Below the pieces are notes generated by a model that was not told where the DNA came from, made no database searches, and was given only the letters and a program-made list of their open reading frames with translations. A DNA stretch of 64,000 nucleotides from Diplocarpon mali (taxonomy: Eukaryota; Ascomycota; Leotiomycetes; Helotiales; Drepanopezizaceae), in the NCBI GenBank assembly GCA_024741835.1, contig JAENRP010000124.1, positions 45,131 through 109,130 on the forward strand, read 5' to 3'. Shown in pieces: positions 47,001 to 59,621 of the stretch. Numbering within the stretch: position 1 is the first letter of the stretch; each line of letters opens with the position of its first letter. Both the position numbers and the translations under genes were made by a program.

Positions 47001-47480
47001 GTTCAAGGGTGTTCGATATAGTCTTCATCAGTAATGCTAAGACTGCTGGAACAGCGGACTGGAGGTTCTCGTCGTTCGACTGGCAAGCAAAGCTCCATGC
47101 TTGCATGAGGTCCCCCAGGAATACGTCATCTTTTTCGCTTTCGTTTGAAGGGCTTTCCGTCTCGAGATAGTCCCTGAGAATGGCAATTCTTCCATTTTCA
47201 CCATCTGCTGGTGCAAACCCATCTAGAAAAAGCTTGAAAGATTGGATTGCTGTGGTAATGTTAGCTTACATACTTGCAACCATCAAAACACAATGGAGAT
47301 ACCTTGCTTAGAGCGCGCCGCATTTTGGTCGAATGCAAGAACTTGTCGCAGCTGCTTGCCTGACCTAATAGCTATTGGAGGCCCAGCTGGAGGACTGGAC
47401 CGGACTGAAGTGGTGATCTTCTGGCGCTTAAGGTAGGCCTCTTTACCGTCAACATTCTCTTCGGCGGGTCTTTTGGCCAT
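44011..47480 (-). CDS. URB1: Nucleolar pre-60S ribosome biogenesis factor Urb1/Npa1
   Basis: Urb1 (Npa1) is a nucleolar factor in the earliest pre-60S particles. Exons 47480-47303 and 47249-44011 (intron 53 nt) give 1138 aa. The N-terminus is basic (KRPAEENVDGKEAYLKRQK) with the family block GKQLRQVLAFDQNA; the splice leads into IQSFKLFLDGFA, which continues through the Urb1 N-terminal helical region (LGRAVLRQRDSIARGLEARKG). The long C-terminal part (ELEHLFQFASFSPGMRWFN and onward) is alpha-helical repeat-like, with a Lys-rich end (KKWSKGASKGKDKTKKW). It is shorter than yeast Urb1 (1764 aa), which I take as usual for filamentous fungi. It is head-to-head with IML1 (291-bp gap). Confidence 0.87.
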
Positions 47481-47771
47481 TTCTGTATACTGAAGTTTCG
47501 GCTAGTTGTTATTTCGTTCGGTGGGAGACATTCCCCACACGATGAGTAAGTATAAGGAATAGAAAAAAAGTCACGGCTCTGGAAATGGCTCGGTGATAAG
47601 GCCCAGGGCGGTGAGCTACCAAAGCAGCGGGAGGACGATACTGCACCTCACTTTCCACTCAAAGCAAGGTCCCGACTTTTCACGTCAATCGTGCCTCTCT
47701 TGTCGTCGTTGCCCTCGACTGCTCGGCAATGACACAAATATAGTCTCTCGGCCGCGAGGCACTCGAATACA

Positions 47772-50700
47772 ATGTCATCAGCGGCCCCTCCATTGACTGC
47801 AAGGCGAGGCACGCAGCGGGCATCGCACTTGCGACAAGTGAGCAATGGCAGCTCAGAAGAAACGGCCGCGAGTCACCCAATGATTGCTGGCTCCGATACT
47901 GGCACTGTTCAGCGCGAAGATCTCCCTCTCAAAACGGCGAACGAGAAGAGGAGCGTCCTCTGGGTTCACGATGAAGGGTTCTCGAAGGAGGAGATTGTGC
48001 TCAATCTAGACCTAGTCCGCCCCGAAGTCAAAGTTGGAAGTCTCATGGCGCTGACCGCATTGAAGACGGACTCGGGAGTTCGGGAGTTCAAGGAGAAGAT
48101 TCAGACATCGAAAGGATCAGATAATCTGGGAACGACCATGGAAAGACAGCGCAGCTCTTCTAATCCAGGGAGCCCCGGCGCAGACCTTGGTAACACTAGT
48201 GATGCAAAGTACGAAATCGATACGTGGAATAGATATCTATTCATTGTCAAAGACATGCCTAAAGATATGAAAGCCAAACATCAAGGGCTCGAGGTCTCTG
48301 TAGCTAAACATATCGCGGATGCTTTTGGTTTGAAACACCGGTCCTATGTTTTACTTACCACGGTATTTTGGAATCATCATATTACGTATAGCCTTGCTAA
48401 CAGATTCTAGGCTGTCGCAGCCCAGAATTCTGCTTCTCATGTCGAAATGTCTTTCAAGGACGAGTACCTAGCTCGGTCTGACATGTGGAGGCTGACTGTT
48501 GCCGAACTTAGCAACAAAACTGTATTCAAAGGACAAAAGATTATTTTCATGGGTTCCATAAAAGCTCAAGTGACAGCTGTTTACGTCGACGGACGAAAAG
48601 TACAATCTGCCTTCTTTAGTACCAACTCCAAACCCATATTTCGAAGCGAGTCCGCTCGCTACGTCTTGTTCATTCAAATGTCCAAGGAAATGTGGGATTT
48701 CGATTCGGAGGGCTCGGGCGAGATAATGTTCAACAAAGTCGTAAATGGCTTCCTTCCCGCTCTTTTCAAGAAATGGGCTTCGCTTAAGGCGAAGCACCTT
48801 GTCACCATTGTACTTTTCACAAGAATGGAATACGATACTGGGATCGCCTCTGAATTAGCTACAAGTGCCCATGACAGCTTCTACCATACAGGCGTTCAAT
48901 CAGATGCCAACAAGAAGCCTTACAAGGACTTCTACAGAGTCGTTGTTAGTGAAATGGCAAGCGGGTCGTGGACTACTATCCTATATCAATTGAAGCGAGA
49001 ATTCAAGTTCTTCCGAAAGGATATTTCCATGCACAGAATTAATACTGTCAATGCCCTTGAAGCAAGCTCAAATGGCCAGCTGAGAGGCGTACTTGGCACT
49101 CGTATCGAAGCAGAGCCTTCTTTGGCCATGCACGGAAATGTCCTTGAAGCCATCAATCTTGCATCGCAGCAATTCTCTCACGACTACATTGACCGTGATC
49201 TTATGAGAACAGGCATCTCGATTGTTGTAATAACTCCTTGCCCTGGTCTATTCGAAGTCGATTACGAAACCCTGAGGATGACAACTGAAAACCTCATTGG
49301 AAATGGGATCGGCATCGACCTCGTATGCCTACCGAAGATGCCTCTCCATTCTGTGCCCCTCTTCAGATATCGCAACCCTCTCTATGCAGAGTTTCAGGAG
49401 GCTCAACACCTTAAGTCGCTTCGCAGCGAAGAGAGCACCCCGCGCCAAAACGCAGCGATGTTTGGAGGCAGTTTTTCATCTATGAACGATTCCTTGTCGC
49501 CAACGAAGTCAGTTCAACCTGAGCGCACAGCCCGTGTCGGGTCATTTGCTGCGACTCAGCCTCCTAGCGAATGGTCTTTTGCTATACCCCACTGGCTTGA
49601 TGTTTCGTTCTGGACCGGCGCTTCACAAGACATCCATGTTACGCATCCAACAGCCAAGGCATACAAGAAATTCTTCAAAACCTCACCTGTTCAACGGGCT
49701 TCCGATTTTGAGGTTCGATGCAAAATGTATGAGATGGAGATGGCAAGCGTCATAGAGAATGCCATGACAGAAATCGCAGTTACACCCCTGCTGAGTGATT
49801 CTCTCTTTCCGCAAATGATTCTAGGGCCACGAGAGTCTCCTGGAAAGGATTCGGGTAGAAACGAGCATTCAGAGATCATCAGGCGAGATAAGATATATGG
49901 AAGTCTCTCTGAAACTGTGAGTGGATCGTTGAAACCGCTGATCGACAAGTACTCGACTATGGAACTCGAGAAATTCTACTTGGCTTTGGAGAATTTTGAC
50001 ATCAAGAGGTCGGAAATCTCTGGCGACTTTCTTGGAACTCGAAAAAATAGCGAAGGGAAAAAACAATCCAACACGGGTAGTGATGAGGCAGCAAGGAAGC
50101 TTCAGGCAGATGACACCAAAGTTTTTGGAACATCGTTTAGCGATGACCATGGAACTTTCAAGGGAACAAGCCTCTCACCTGGACCAATTTCCGGCAAGAC
50201 TAGTCAAGAAAGCAAGCCAACGGATGAAGTAACGAGGCCTCGCAAGGATAGCACCATAAGCAGCGGTACGCGCCCATCTCCTGCTAGGCCGGTGAAGTTT
50301 GGACGCCAGATCAGTCTCGGCAAGTACGGATTTGGTATTGCCGCCCCTAAAGCTGCTACTGCTGAGATACAGACAGAGCATGCAAGTGCAGCAAAGCCAG
50401 TGACTAGAACATCAAAGACTCAGTCCAAAGCGAAGGGGGGTTCTGAAATTGCCAATCACTTGCTTGCCTCTGCAACCCCTCAAGAACTCATGAGGCCGCC
50501 GTCTTCCCAGAGTGATAGGTCGAAAGGGAGCTCAGAGACAACAATCAAAGAGAAGAAAGTGATTACCGATGGTGGTGATACAGACAAGAGCCAGTCCGCT
50601 CGCCCGATGACTATCAAGAGTGCCTTACAGTCCCTTGATCAGACTAACCAATTCAAGTCTCGTTCAGTACTAGGCTCTCTGTTTGATATGGATAGTCGAC

Positions 50701-53552
50701 GTGATAATGATCGACTGCTGCTGCCTGCCAGAATTGATGATCATCAGAAATTATTTAACTCAAAGCTACTAGCTGGATCGGTTCCAGAACTTCCCGCCAC
50801 ACTCTCGCCAACAACTGCTCTGTCGCCTTGGTTGACCGTCTTGAACCCTTCGAACCCGTCGGCAAATAATGCTCTTGGACCAAGTTCTGACAGACGATGG
50901 CAGCATGTTTTTCCTAGGCCAGTTCTCACAAAGACGATGAAGTGGAAGTCTCTTTGCTCTCCGGCATCTGTACCACTGACAACTGAATACTTTCCAACCA
51001 AGCATCAATTGGACACGGAATATCAGCAAAAGCCATACAATATCTCTCAAAATCCCGAAGAAGGGCTCAATGAAGTCCCCAAAGATAGACACGAGCTTCT
51101 TCGGGAGCTCGTTGGTTTACGTTTGTCCCATGGCTTTCAGATCGTCGTCGGACCGGGAGTTGCTCAAGCATTCGGGCAAAAATCTATGAGAATTGCCAAT
51201 GTCTTTGAGCCTGGGAGTATTGCAGAAGATGGTGCTAGCGTTTTCATGTCAATGGGAAACATCATTCATCAATTGTCTTGTGTCAATGAAACTGGAGTTG
51301 AGATCAATATGTTCATTCGGAAGCCTACAGCGACGCCTAGTATTGCAGGCGCGGTCATGCCCACCTCTTACAAACCTGCCATCCGCACGACCCTGGCTCA
51401 TAACTACGACTCCAGGCTTTTATTTCTTAGTAAGCCCAAAGATGAGTATAACTGGAATTATGTGGATGCTTTCATCGCTGGCGTCGCGGACGAAATGTCC
51501 GAGAATCTGCGATTCTGGCGCGCTCGGTTCGTGTTGATCCCAGTGCAGCGTCCTACGCAGTCTCAGAGGCGTACAGGAGAAGATAACGAAGAAGAGATTC
51601 GGCTCGAGGGGATCAAAAAGATTACTCAAATGTGGCAGCGTCATCGGGTCTTGACAGCAACAGAACGACGATTCCAAAGTGTCGGGTCTCGCAAACTGAA
51701 AGATCCGAATCCACTTGACATTGTGTACAAGACAGAAGATCCGTCGGTTGTCGTCAGCGCGGAGCTTGAAACTTTGCCCCTGGTGGAGACTGGCGATCCG
51801 AGTATACGACGAGGCCAGCTGCTAGAGACCGAGCGCTTCCGGAAATCAAATCTCGATATGGCAGAGCTAGCAGAGGCTATTCAACTCCCTGTTGAGCGAG
51901 GAGGGGTTCGCATGCAGAACCGGAGATGGCATTTCCGTCTCCATTACAACTGCTTTATCGGGTCTGATATGACGACCTGGCTAATTGAAAATTTCGAGGA
52001 TATAGAGACGAGAGAGGAGGCCGAAGGACTGGGGAATCTACTGATGGCGAAGGACGAATTGCAGAAGCTGAGAGAGAAAGATATAGGAAAAGAAAATGGG
52101 AAGGACAAGGACAAGGATATGGGGATCTTTGTTCATGTGGAGAAACGTCATCCTTTCAGAGACGGACAATACTTCTATCAGGTTACTGGGGAGTTTGCAA
52201 AGCAACGTCCTGAGAGTCGCAGTGGATGGTTTGCCACGAAGAGACGAGACCAGTCGGTGCCATCTACGCCCATGTCAGAGAGCATGATGAAAGACTATCC
52301 CAGACCAGAGCGATCTGGATCGAGCTCAAATCAGGATGACAGGTCAATAGACTCGGAAACATCGACTCCTACAACAGCGGGTGCTGTGGGAAAGAGGCCC
52401 AGGGTTGCTCTAAGCAAGGTCATGAAGTATGATGTCGACCACCGCAAGCGTTCATATCGACCAGAAAGGATACATCTGCATTACGACCGGCTCCATAACC
52501 CTGATAATTGTTACCATATTCGGATTGACTGGATGGGAGTCACCGCCAAACTAATCGACGATGCTATAGGTTCATGGGCTTCGACCGCCGAACGATATGG
52601 CCTCAGACTTGTTGAGGCACCGATTGGAGAAGCATGTTCTGTAACTGCGATGCATCCATTCCGAAGCCCCTACATTATTGATCTTGCCCTTCAACCTCCG
52701 GACCAGCAACCCAGGACATATTTTGACGTCAATTCTTTCGCGCCGCAAGCTCAAACCACTGCAGCCAGTCGGCATTATTACCAGAAAGCCATTATGAAGA
52801 AATTCAATTTCGTACTGGACATCGAAGCCGCACGGAACTTCCCCAGCAATGTCGAAGTAACCTACTCCTGGGGAAAACCCGACTTCAAATACACGCAGTA
52901 CATACACCGGTCCGGAGTCGTGCTCGCCCAAATCACCGACGAAGGCAATTTCCTCCTCCTCGCCAATCGCCTCTACAACAACCGAACCACGGCCTCGCGG
53001 GAGTCGGACAGGCATGTCAGAACTGGAAACGCGGAACCCACCACCCGCATCGCCTCTTCTCTCTACGGGCTCTCCGATAAGACCACCCCCATCAACTCTC
53101 CTATGCTCCGTCCCTTCACTAATACCAACACGGGCTCCCCCATCTTGCGAGCTTCTTCCGACGTGCTGGGACCCAGCCTGCCGTCTTCCCTCAGGAACAG
53201 CTTCACTCATGCCGTCACACCTGAATCAGTCAAGAATGAGCTTGAGGCTCTCTGCCGTAATGCTGTGGCGTTAGAGGCGTTCTATAAAGAGGTACTCGAG
53301 AGGGTCACGCCGCCGAGTGCCACGCCCCCGAATATGAGGAGTCCGTATGTGGATAGCGTGCTTGAGTCGAGTATCCCGACGTTAGGACTGCCGCCAGGTT
53401 TGTTGGCGAGGGATTCGAGCCCGAGTCCCATGCGTCTGAGTAGCCTAACGGGCGTGTCGATGCCGCCGTTTGTGAGGAGGCAGAGTGTGCAGGATCATTC
53501 GCGGCAGGAGAGTCCGAAGGGGTCAATTTCCGAGGGGGACAAGGCGTTATAA
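47772..53552 (+). CDS. IML1: SEACIT/GATOR1 subunit Iml1 (DEPDC5)
   Basis: Iml1 is the GTPase-activating subunit of SEACIT (GATOR1) acting on Gtr1 at the vacuole, damping TORC1 under amino-acid shortage and promoting autophagy. Exons 47772-48362 and 48411-53552 (intron 48 nt) encode 1910 aa. After a disordered start, the IML1 N-terminal domain begins with [20 protein letters not shown] and continues with [17 protein letters not shown] just after the intron. The large middle (about 500-900) is Ser/Thr-rich and disordered. A DEP domain is at about residue 1355-1440 ([20 protein letters not shown]). The C-terminal domain carries [19 protein letters not shown] and [18 protein letters not shown]. 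Length and order fit the family. Confidence 0.93.
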
Positions 53553-53821
53553 TCCATCATCGGGGATTTCGAGTGGAAGGATTGGTTTGCGAGATTTATA
53601 CCCGGGAGCAGGATAGGTAATCTTGTATATCGTTTAGATTAAAGTAAATATCATATCGGTCCATGTCACATTTACAGCCTGGGCTTCTGCCGAGCTCAAG
53701 CGTCTTCAGTCAGTCAGTCATCTACTCAGACTTGACAAACTTCCGAAATAGCACTCTTTCGCTTTCTGATCATAGCAAGTACATCGAACAGTCAGCGGAT
53801 GTCCCAAATATCGCGAATCAT

Positions 53822-54336
53822 TCATTCCCGGAGTAAAACTCCCGTCTCACCACGCATGTCCATGTAAAACCCCTTCGCACGCCAATCCACCAAAGAATTC
53901 TCTATCCTCGAAACCTCATCGAAGTTCATTCTAAGTCTCTGAAACTGAACACTATCGCTCCCTTAGGTCTTCAATTTTACCTCAGCCAAGCTCAGAGAAC
54001 ACCAATGGTGATTCGAACTGTAGTGGGAAACACGAGAGGGCAGGGACATAGGCAGACATACCTCGCATACATCCTATCTCTTCCCGCCTTCTTCTGGTCG
54101 TACTCGATTAATCCTACCACGATAACGCGGCGTTGGTAAGAGAGGGATGTGGCAACTTGGTAGAGTTCTAAGAGCCGCTTTTCGGACAGTATCTCGACTG
54201 GAATAGCGCAAGGGAATGAAAGAGGGTGACGGGAATTGAAGAGAGGTAATGTAATCAGCAGCGAAGAAGAACCTCTTCGACCAGCACTCCTACTTAAGTT
54301 TTCGAGGGTGCCGTTGATCGATTCTACGGCCCGCAA
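53822..54336 (-). CDS. Unrecognised small gene candidate, 5' end undefined
   Basis: I do not recognise it, but the sequence looks coding. The exon ending at 54062 carries EILSEKRLLELYQVATSLSY, QRRVIVVGLIEYDQKKAG and RDRMYA. An intron of about 125 nt (54061-53937, donor GTATGT, acceptor CAGAG) joins it in frame to RMNFDEVSRIENSLVDWRAK and GFYMDMRGETGVLLRE, with the stop TGA at 53824-53822. A further intron upstream (donor GTAGGA near 54295) could join VESINGTLENL. No ATG start is found, so this is a partial model or a gene that has lost its start. The predicted protein is helical and basic; no domain or signal is visible. Confidence 0.45.
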
Positions 54337-55700
54337 GCAAGAGGGTGCCGGGTTCTGAAGCGGTGCTGCCTGTGTGCCAAGTCGTCGCTGGTCTCCATGT
54401 AATTCAGAATTACATTATGCTGGAGGGAGATGAATGGTAGATGAGACGACGCATTGACTGAATCAAGTGGAATGCGAGAAACTCGCTCTGTTCTGCGTTC
54501 GAAACTCTAGACTTCTTCTAACAGCCAGAAACTGACGACGTTCCTACGTCTCCATTCCATAGCTACATCGCAAAACCGGCCAAAGACTCCCTTTGCTACC
54601 GCGCACAGTTTTGACGAAAATTCTTGGCAGCCTGTTACGGGATTCTATTCATTCTCAGGGTATAGAGGTATGGTTTGGTTGCATTTCAACCAATCTAAAA
54701 GCCGGAGGCAATAATTCAATCGGCATTGTTGCTTGTGATTCGGTTTGTTTACGTTCGCTTCTCTGACGTAGACTTTTTACACAATCGAGAATTGGATTCA
54801 CTTGCTATAAGCCCCTCCATCATAAGAGCCTTAAGTTGATCATGAGCATCAAAATTATTGCGTATCATATCCCCTCCACGTGTTCGCATGAAATATCTTG
54901 GATCAGTAGGAACCTCAATTACTCAATCTTTTTGTTTGAGCTTGGTCTCTGTGCCCTGGTGTGAGAAACCGAAAACTTCTGCTCGATTGAAATAGCCAAT
55001 AAAATTTGACAAAATTGAATTGAGAAGTTTGTTATAACCCAGGATAGCAAAAGATCGACCAATAGCACGACTTGAACGTAAGCGTAACCAATATGAGAGC
55101 ATCAAGAAGAGAGGTTTTACATTTCACAGAGTGGGTGACGGGATATTCTCGTGGGCTGTTTGAAGCTTAATACCTGCGCTAGAATAACTTGCTGAAAGTC
55201 CTGTTCTGTGTCTTTTTTCAAGAGCGAAAGGTGAAAGTGAAGCTGGAGAGGCACCACGTAAATCAACGCCTGTTCGGCTAGTGTAGTGGCTACTTGAAGC
55301 TGGACAAGATATTTCAGGCAGAATAAAAGCAAACAAGAGCAAAGAAGGGAGATGGTGCTCTTAAAGAAGGCCTGGCACACTTTAGAACAAAATCCTGAGT
55401 GGGAATTTCAATCAGCCCCAACACTTCCACGTCCTTTCTGAAGGTGGGTAGACTTGAAATCATCAGATTTAGATATACTGCCGATTGGAGAGCTCTCAAT
55501 TGTCTATTTGGGTGGGTGTGAGAGCTGCCACTCGACTTAGCATCTTTTCTGTCCTACTTGCCGACCTCTCTCCTCTTGCCTTCTTATTTCTCCATCCCTC
55601 ACAACCCGAATTCCGTTTGATTTTCGAAACTGTTGTGGTTTCTTGCAACTCTACATCACTCTCACACAATCAAGAGCCTGCGCTATCCAGTACCACAATC
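54337..55700. other. Gene-poor stretch
   Basis: About 1.4 kb, AT-rich in the middle, with short frames only. It is the left flank of the decayed secreted-protein gene. Confidence 0.4.
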
Positions 55701-56438
55701 ATGCAATACTTCTCTGCTGCTCCGAGCTTCGCGCTCATGGTTCTCTCGCCTTGGGTACATCTTCGCTCTCCTATTTGGCCTTGCAGATCTTGAATCGAGT
55801 CTCAACTAACGCACGTCAGGCTTTCGTTGGTGCTTCTCCTGCGTCAACTCCAGCCAAGGCTCCTCTTTGACCTCCAGCTGGCTACGAGCAGGGTGCGATG
55901 GGCTTCAACGGCGTGTCCACTGGCAAGTCGTTTACTGAGTTGGAGCCCGCTTTGGATAAGCGTGTCAAGGCGAGCTGCTCTCACACTCGACAGGCTCCTG
56001 CTTCGTCTTCTGATGTATGATTCTCGGAGACTCCGCCTAAGCGTCTCTGCTGCCCCGTTGCCGGCCAGAGCTTCGCTTATGCCAACCGTCAAATGACAGC
56101 CTTCGGTATCGATTGGGTCAGCTCCGTGTTCAAGGGCGACTGCAAGGCTCCTCCCCCGCACTTGCGTCGACGCCTGTAAGTCTCAACAGCAACAATCCAA
56201 GAGTCCGTCCATGTTCCAACTTCCTCTAGACTGTGACCAGGGACACGGCTTCCAGCTCTGTAGCGACCGATCCGATGCCCTCTACGTCCGGTGTGATTAT
56301 TCGGTAACCCATCACAGAGACATCACCAGAGATATCTCTTGCAACTACGCTGGCAAGAAGACGTGCGGTCAAGAGTTCGACACAGACTCTTGGAACGTCG
56401 TCGTTCAGTACCAAGATAAGTGGTGTGCTGGCTTTTGA
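55701..56438 (+). pseudogene. Decayed small secreted cysteine-rich protein
   Basis: I do not recognise the family. From ATG 55701 a signal-peptide-like start (MQYFSAAPSFALMVLS) switches frame near 55745, then continues as SLSYLALQILNRVSTNARQA. Two in-frame TGA stops (55868-55870 and 56018-56020) interrupt the body, and the frame shifts again near 56160 before CVDA. An intact-looking intron (56176-56229, 54 nt, GTAAGT...CTAG) joins on to CDQGHGFQLCSDRSDALYVR, CNYAGKKTCGQEFDTDSWNV and a final WCAGF. At least ten Cys survive in the body (e.g. LCCPVAGQ, GDCKAP), suggesting a disulfide-rich extracellular protein. Both stops are TGA, as a C-to-T change in CGA would give. Confidence 0.55.
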
Positions 56439-59400
56439 GCATGCGCCTGACGCTCTCTTGCCTTGGCCTACTCGAATCGGTTGCTTTCAGACAATCCCAA
56501 GATGCAGGTGATGGATAATACTGGGTATGAGGAGAAAATCCTTACTTCTGGTGCTTTCATCGGCTTTGTATTGCAGTCTCGGAATGAACTGGGGTGGCTA
56601 TCTGCTAGTCAGAGACGCGCATCGAACTGCTTTCGTGGCATGCGGCGGGTCTTAGATCAGTGTCTGCCTTCGACTGCGTACAGTACAGTCAATGAGCTGG
56701 GTCTCTCTGAAAATGGCCACCTCCTTCATCTCTCTGCGATCTTCAGGTTTGGAAGTTATGCGGCTCTGTACTAATTGTAATCCTCCCACTGTAACCGATA
56801 GATCGTGGGGTGATGTAACCTTCAACCCCAGGAAAGCCTCGAGACCTTCGTAACATGTCGAGTCGCAGGCTTTGAGATAATACACGTATTACTAACAAGA
56901 ATCCTTGTATCGGGTGAAGATAGAGGGGGGAGCTCTTGTTCAACCCCCTCTGAGTTTCTATAGCTACTGAGTGGCCTATCTCCAGATATCGCTGATAGGA
57001 CGAGACGTGTACCATACCATCTCAAGCCCATTTCTCCCGCTCTCTTCCATCCCAACACCGGATAAATCGCAGCAAGGGCGACGCATCCCCATCCAGCATC
57101 CCTCTCTCTCCAACCACCACGTAAGCGAGGTCGAGGTCAGATCTCCTACAGCTTTACGCGAGGGCGTCGACCAGGTCTCTGCGACCGGCACGCCGCGCAA
57201 CGACAGCGTGGCTTCGGGAATCTCCCCAGGCAGAGGCGAACTCGCGTCTCCGGCGTTTCTGCAGTGCCGGAATCCATGCGCCGACAGGGCCGGCGTGTGG
57301 GGACGTGGCTCTGGGGTATGCCTCCCTGGCAGGAGCTCTTTTCTGATGGGCGTGGCGGACGGATCCGATGAGGGCTCCGCGTTTGCTCTTCTCTCGGATC
57401 AGCTCGTCCCCCGCTTGGCATCTGGTACCGTCCTTTCCGCGGTGTGAGAAAGCCCGTGTACCTGGAGAATTTCCGAGCCAGCTGGAGGCTAGCTGCGGGG
57501 TGCAGACGGCATCGATCCTGTGCATGCTGGCAAATTACGATGTAGAAGGTATGCAGACGTCGAAAGCAGGCGATCCTGCGAGCATGGTTTTCTCAGTCAA
57601 GTGTAGCTGTCGAGGAAAGAATGAAATAGAGAGGTGCGGTCAATGGATAAACAGGTTAAGCGAACAGTCCAGCTAGGTGTGGTTGGCGAACCCCTTTTTC
57701 GATATCACGTGGCCATCTATATTCCAACATCATTGGCATCAGACCTTCCTCTACGCCCCCATGACTTCAAGCTTCAACCCAGCGCCCCTGCTTATCTCAT
57801 GCTTTGACGTCGCGGCCGCCGAGAGGAGAAGCTTGCAGACATATCCGCAGCAAGCTATAACTGACCTGTCGAGTGCCAGACCGGGCATTCTGCTGACACA
57901 GCATCGATCGCAACCAGGAAGCTTCCACCAAGCCTTGGAATATATAGCAATCGAAAGATGCTATCCACATACGGTGAAAGTAATCGGGATCAGGAAAAGG
58001 TCGCCCAGAAGAGGGGTAGGCGCGCGCTACACCTCCCTGCCGAGCTCTGGCTCTGGTTCTCAAAGCAAGGCACACGCTACCCGATCTAGAGAAAAGAGGT
58101 TCCTGGTTGATGGAGAGTATCACCATCGAACATCCACGACATTAGGTCTTTGCATGTTATCTATTCGGAGATAACTTGGGCCGATAGCAGCTCCTCATTG
58201 ATCCGATACGCGTGTTCCGATATCCCCCGTGCTATCTCCAGTGGACGACTTGCGCTGAGTCCAGACGAGATCACTGTTTGCGAACTACCGGAGAAGATCG
58301 ATGCGAGGAGTTATCAGCTTGCTAACAATGAAGAGAGTCTTTCGGATGACTTTTCCCCTCTCCCACGACACACCAGAATGCCTGTGAAGCTTTTACTGGC
58401 CAGGTGAGATTGGCTAATGTTGACAGGCAATTTGCACAAGTTTGAGTATCCTAATCTTCCACTGCAGATGAAGAAGAGGCTCATGGAAATATATAGTGTA
58501 AGTTGTAGTATTCTACTAATTTGACAATAGGTTAATCAATGTGTGCCTCGATTTTGGCGGTTTCGGCGCAACGACATCAGCTAGTCTTTTGAAGCGATCG
58601 TGTTACGCTGAAACCTGCCAACAATACCACAGCGCGACAACTCTGCCCATGGAGATGCACAACAATCCGAACCTGCCTCAAAGAGATCGGATCTGGTCTA
58701 TGATGGACCACGTTCGAGATCCAGTACGGATGGGCAGTTGAGAATCGAGTGACTGGTATCTGGGCGCTTGTTTGAAACCAGTCCTGGGCCTTATCCGGGT
58801 CTGCGGAGTGTTCGCAAACCCGGTACTGGGGACTGTTGTGAGTCCGCAGGTTTTGCTTGGAAACTCGGATTGAATGGTGGGAGCTGGCGATAGTCCTTGA
58901 CGGGTTATGCTGCATTGCAAGATGGCTCGAACAGGGCGTGTAGCAGTCCGGACGACACATGGAATGCCGCAGCGGCAGCGATGCCAAACATGCCCATCAC
59001 GAGTCTCTGGCAGTTCACCAGCATCGCTCCAAGAATACTTGTGTCTTGGCTATATCTCGGTACCGCGTTCTGCCCAACGCAACCTAAGTCTGAATGCTTA
59101 AGCAATCCCAGTCCTGGGTTGATATGGCTAAGGCCGCAAAAATCAAATCGCACGTGGAGTCTGGCTTACAGACGCCACATGCTTGCTTGATAACAGAGCT
59201 GAAAATAACCACGCCACGATAGCGTGGAGAGTGTTCTTCCAACATGAAATCCTCGCGCGTGCGAGGCTTCGAATAAAGGTACCATCGGGTGAGCAAGCAG
59301 ATGTGGATAAAATGAATCTATGGATGAGTAGTCGCTATGAGAAATCCGACGCCTACATCATAGCACATCGTTTCTTCAGCCGTCGAGGTGTGCCTCCACC

Positions 59401-59621
59401 GCCGGTGCGAAAATAAGCTACATTCACTATGGGTTTCTTGAGTAGTAACAGCCTCACAGGGGGACGGCTGGTTTTTGCCGGTTAGCACTGAAATAGGATC
59501 ACGACTGGGAAGCCGTCTGCTGTCTTCGGAATTTGTCCGACGCGTGGGGTCAGACTGGAGAGCAGAACAATTATCCGAACGAGTTTGCGACGGGGTTTAG
59601 CGGGGGAGGGGGGNATTACAA
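56439..59621. other. Gene-poor stretch between two relics
   Basis: About 3.2 kb without a supportable gene. Frames up to 165 codons (e.g. 57677-58174) have no family match and shadow-like composition. A minus-strand patch near 59040-58905 reads like a hydrophobic segment (GMFGIAAAAAFHVSSGLLHA) but has no context. Base composition rises toward GC rich. Confidence 0.45.
59614..59614. other. Undetermined base (N)
   Basis: Single N in a G-run just ahead of the GMC relic; marks uncertain sequence, so the state of the 5' end of that gene cannot be judged. Confidence 1.

Noticed and set aside
56971..57447. 158-codon plus frame
   Set aside because: Overlapped by comparable frames on the other strand, composition typical of GC-rich noncoding DNA, no match.
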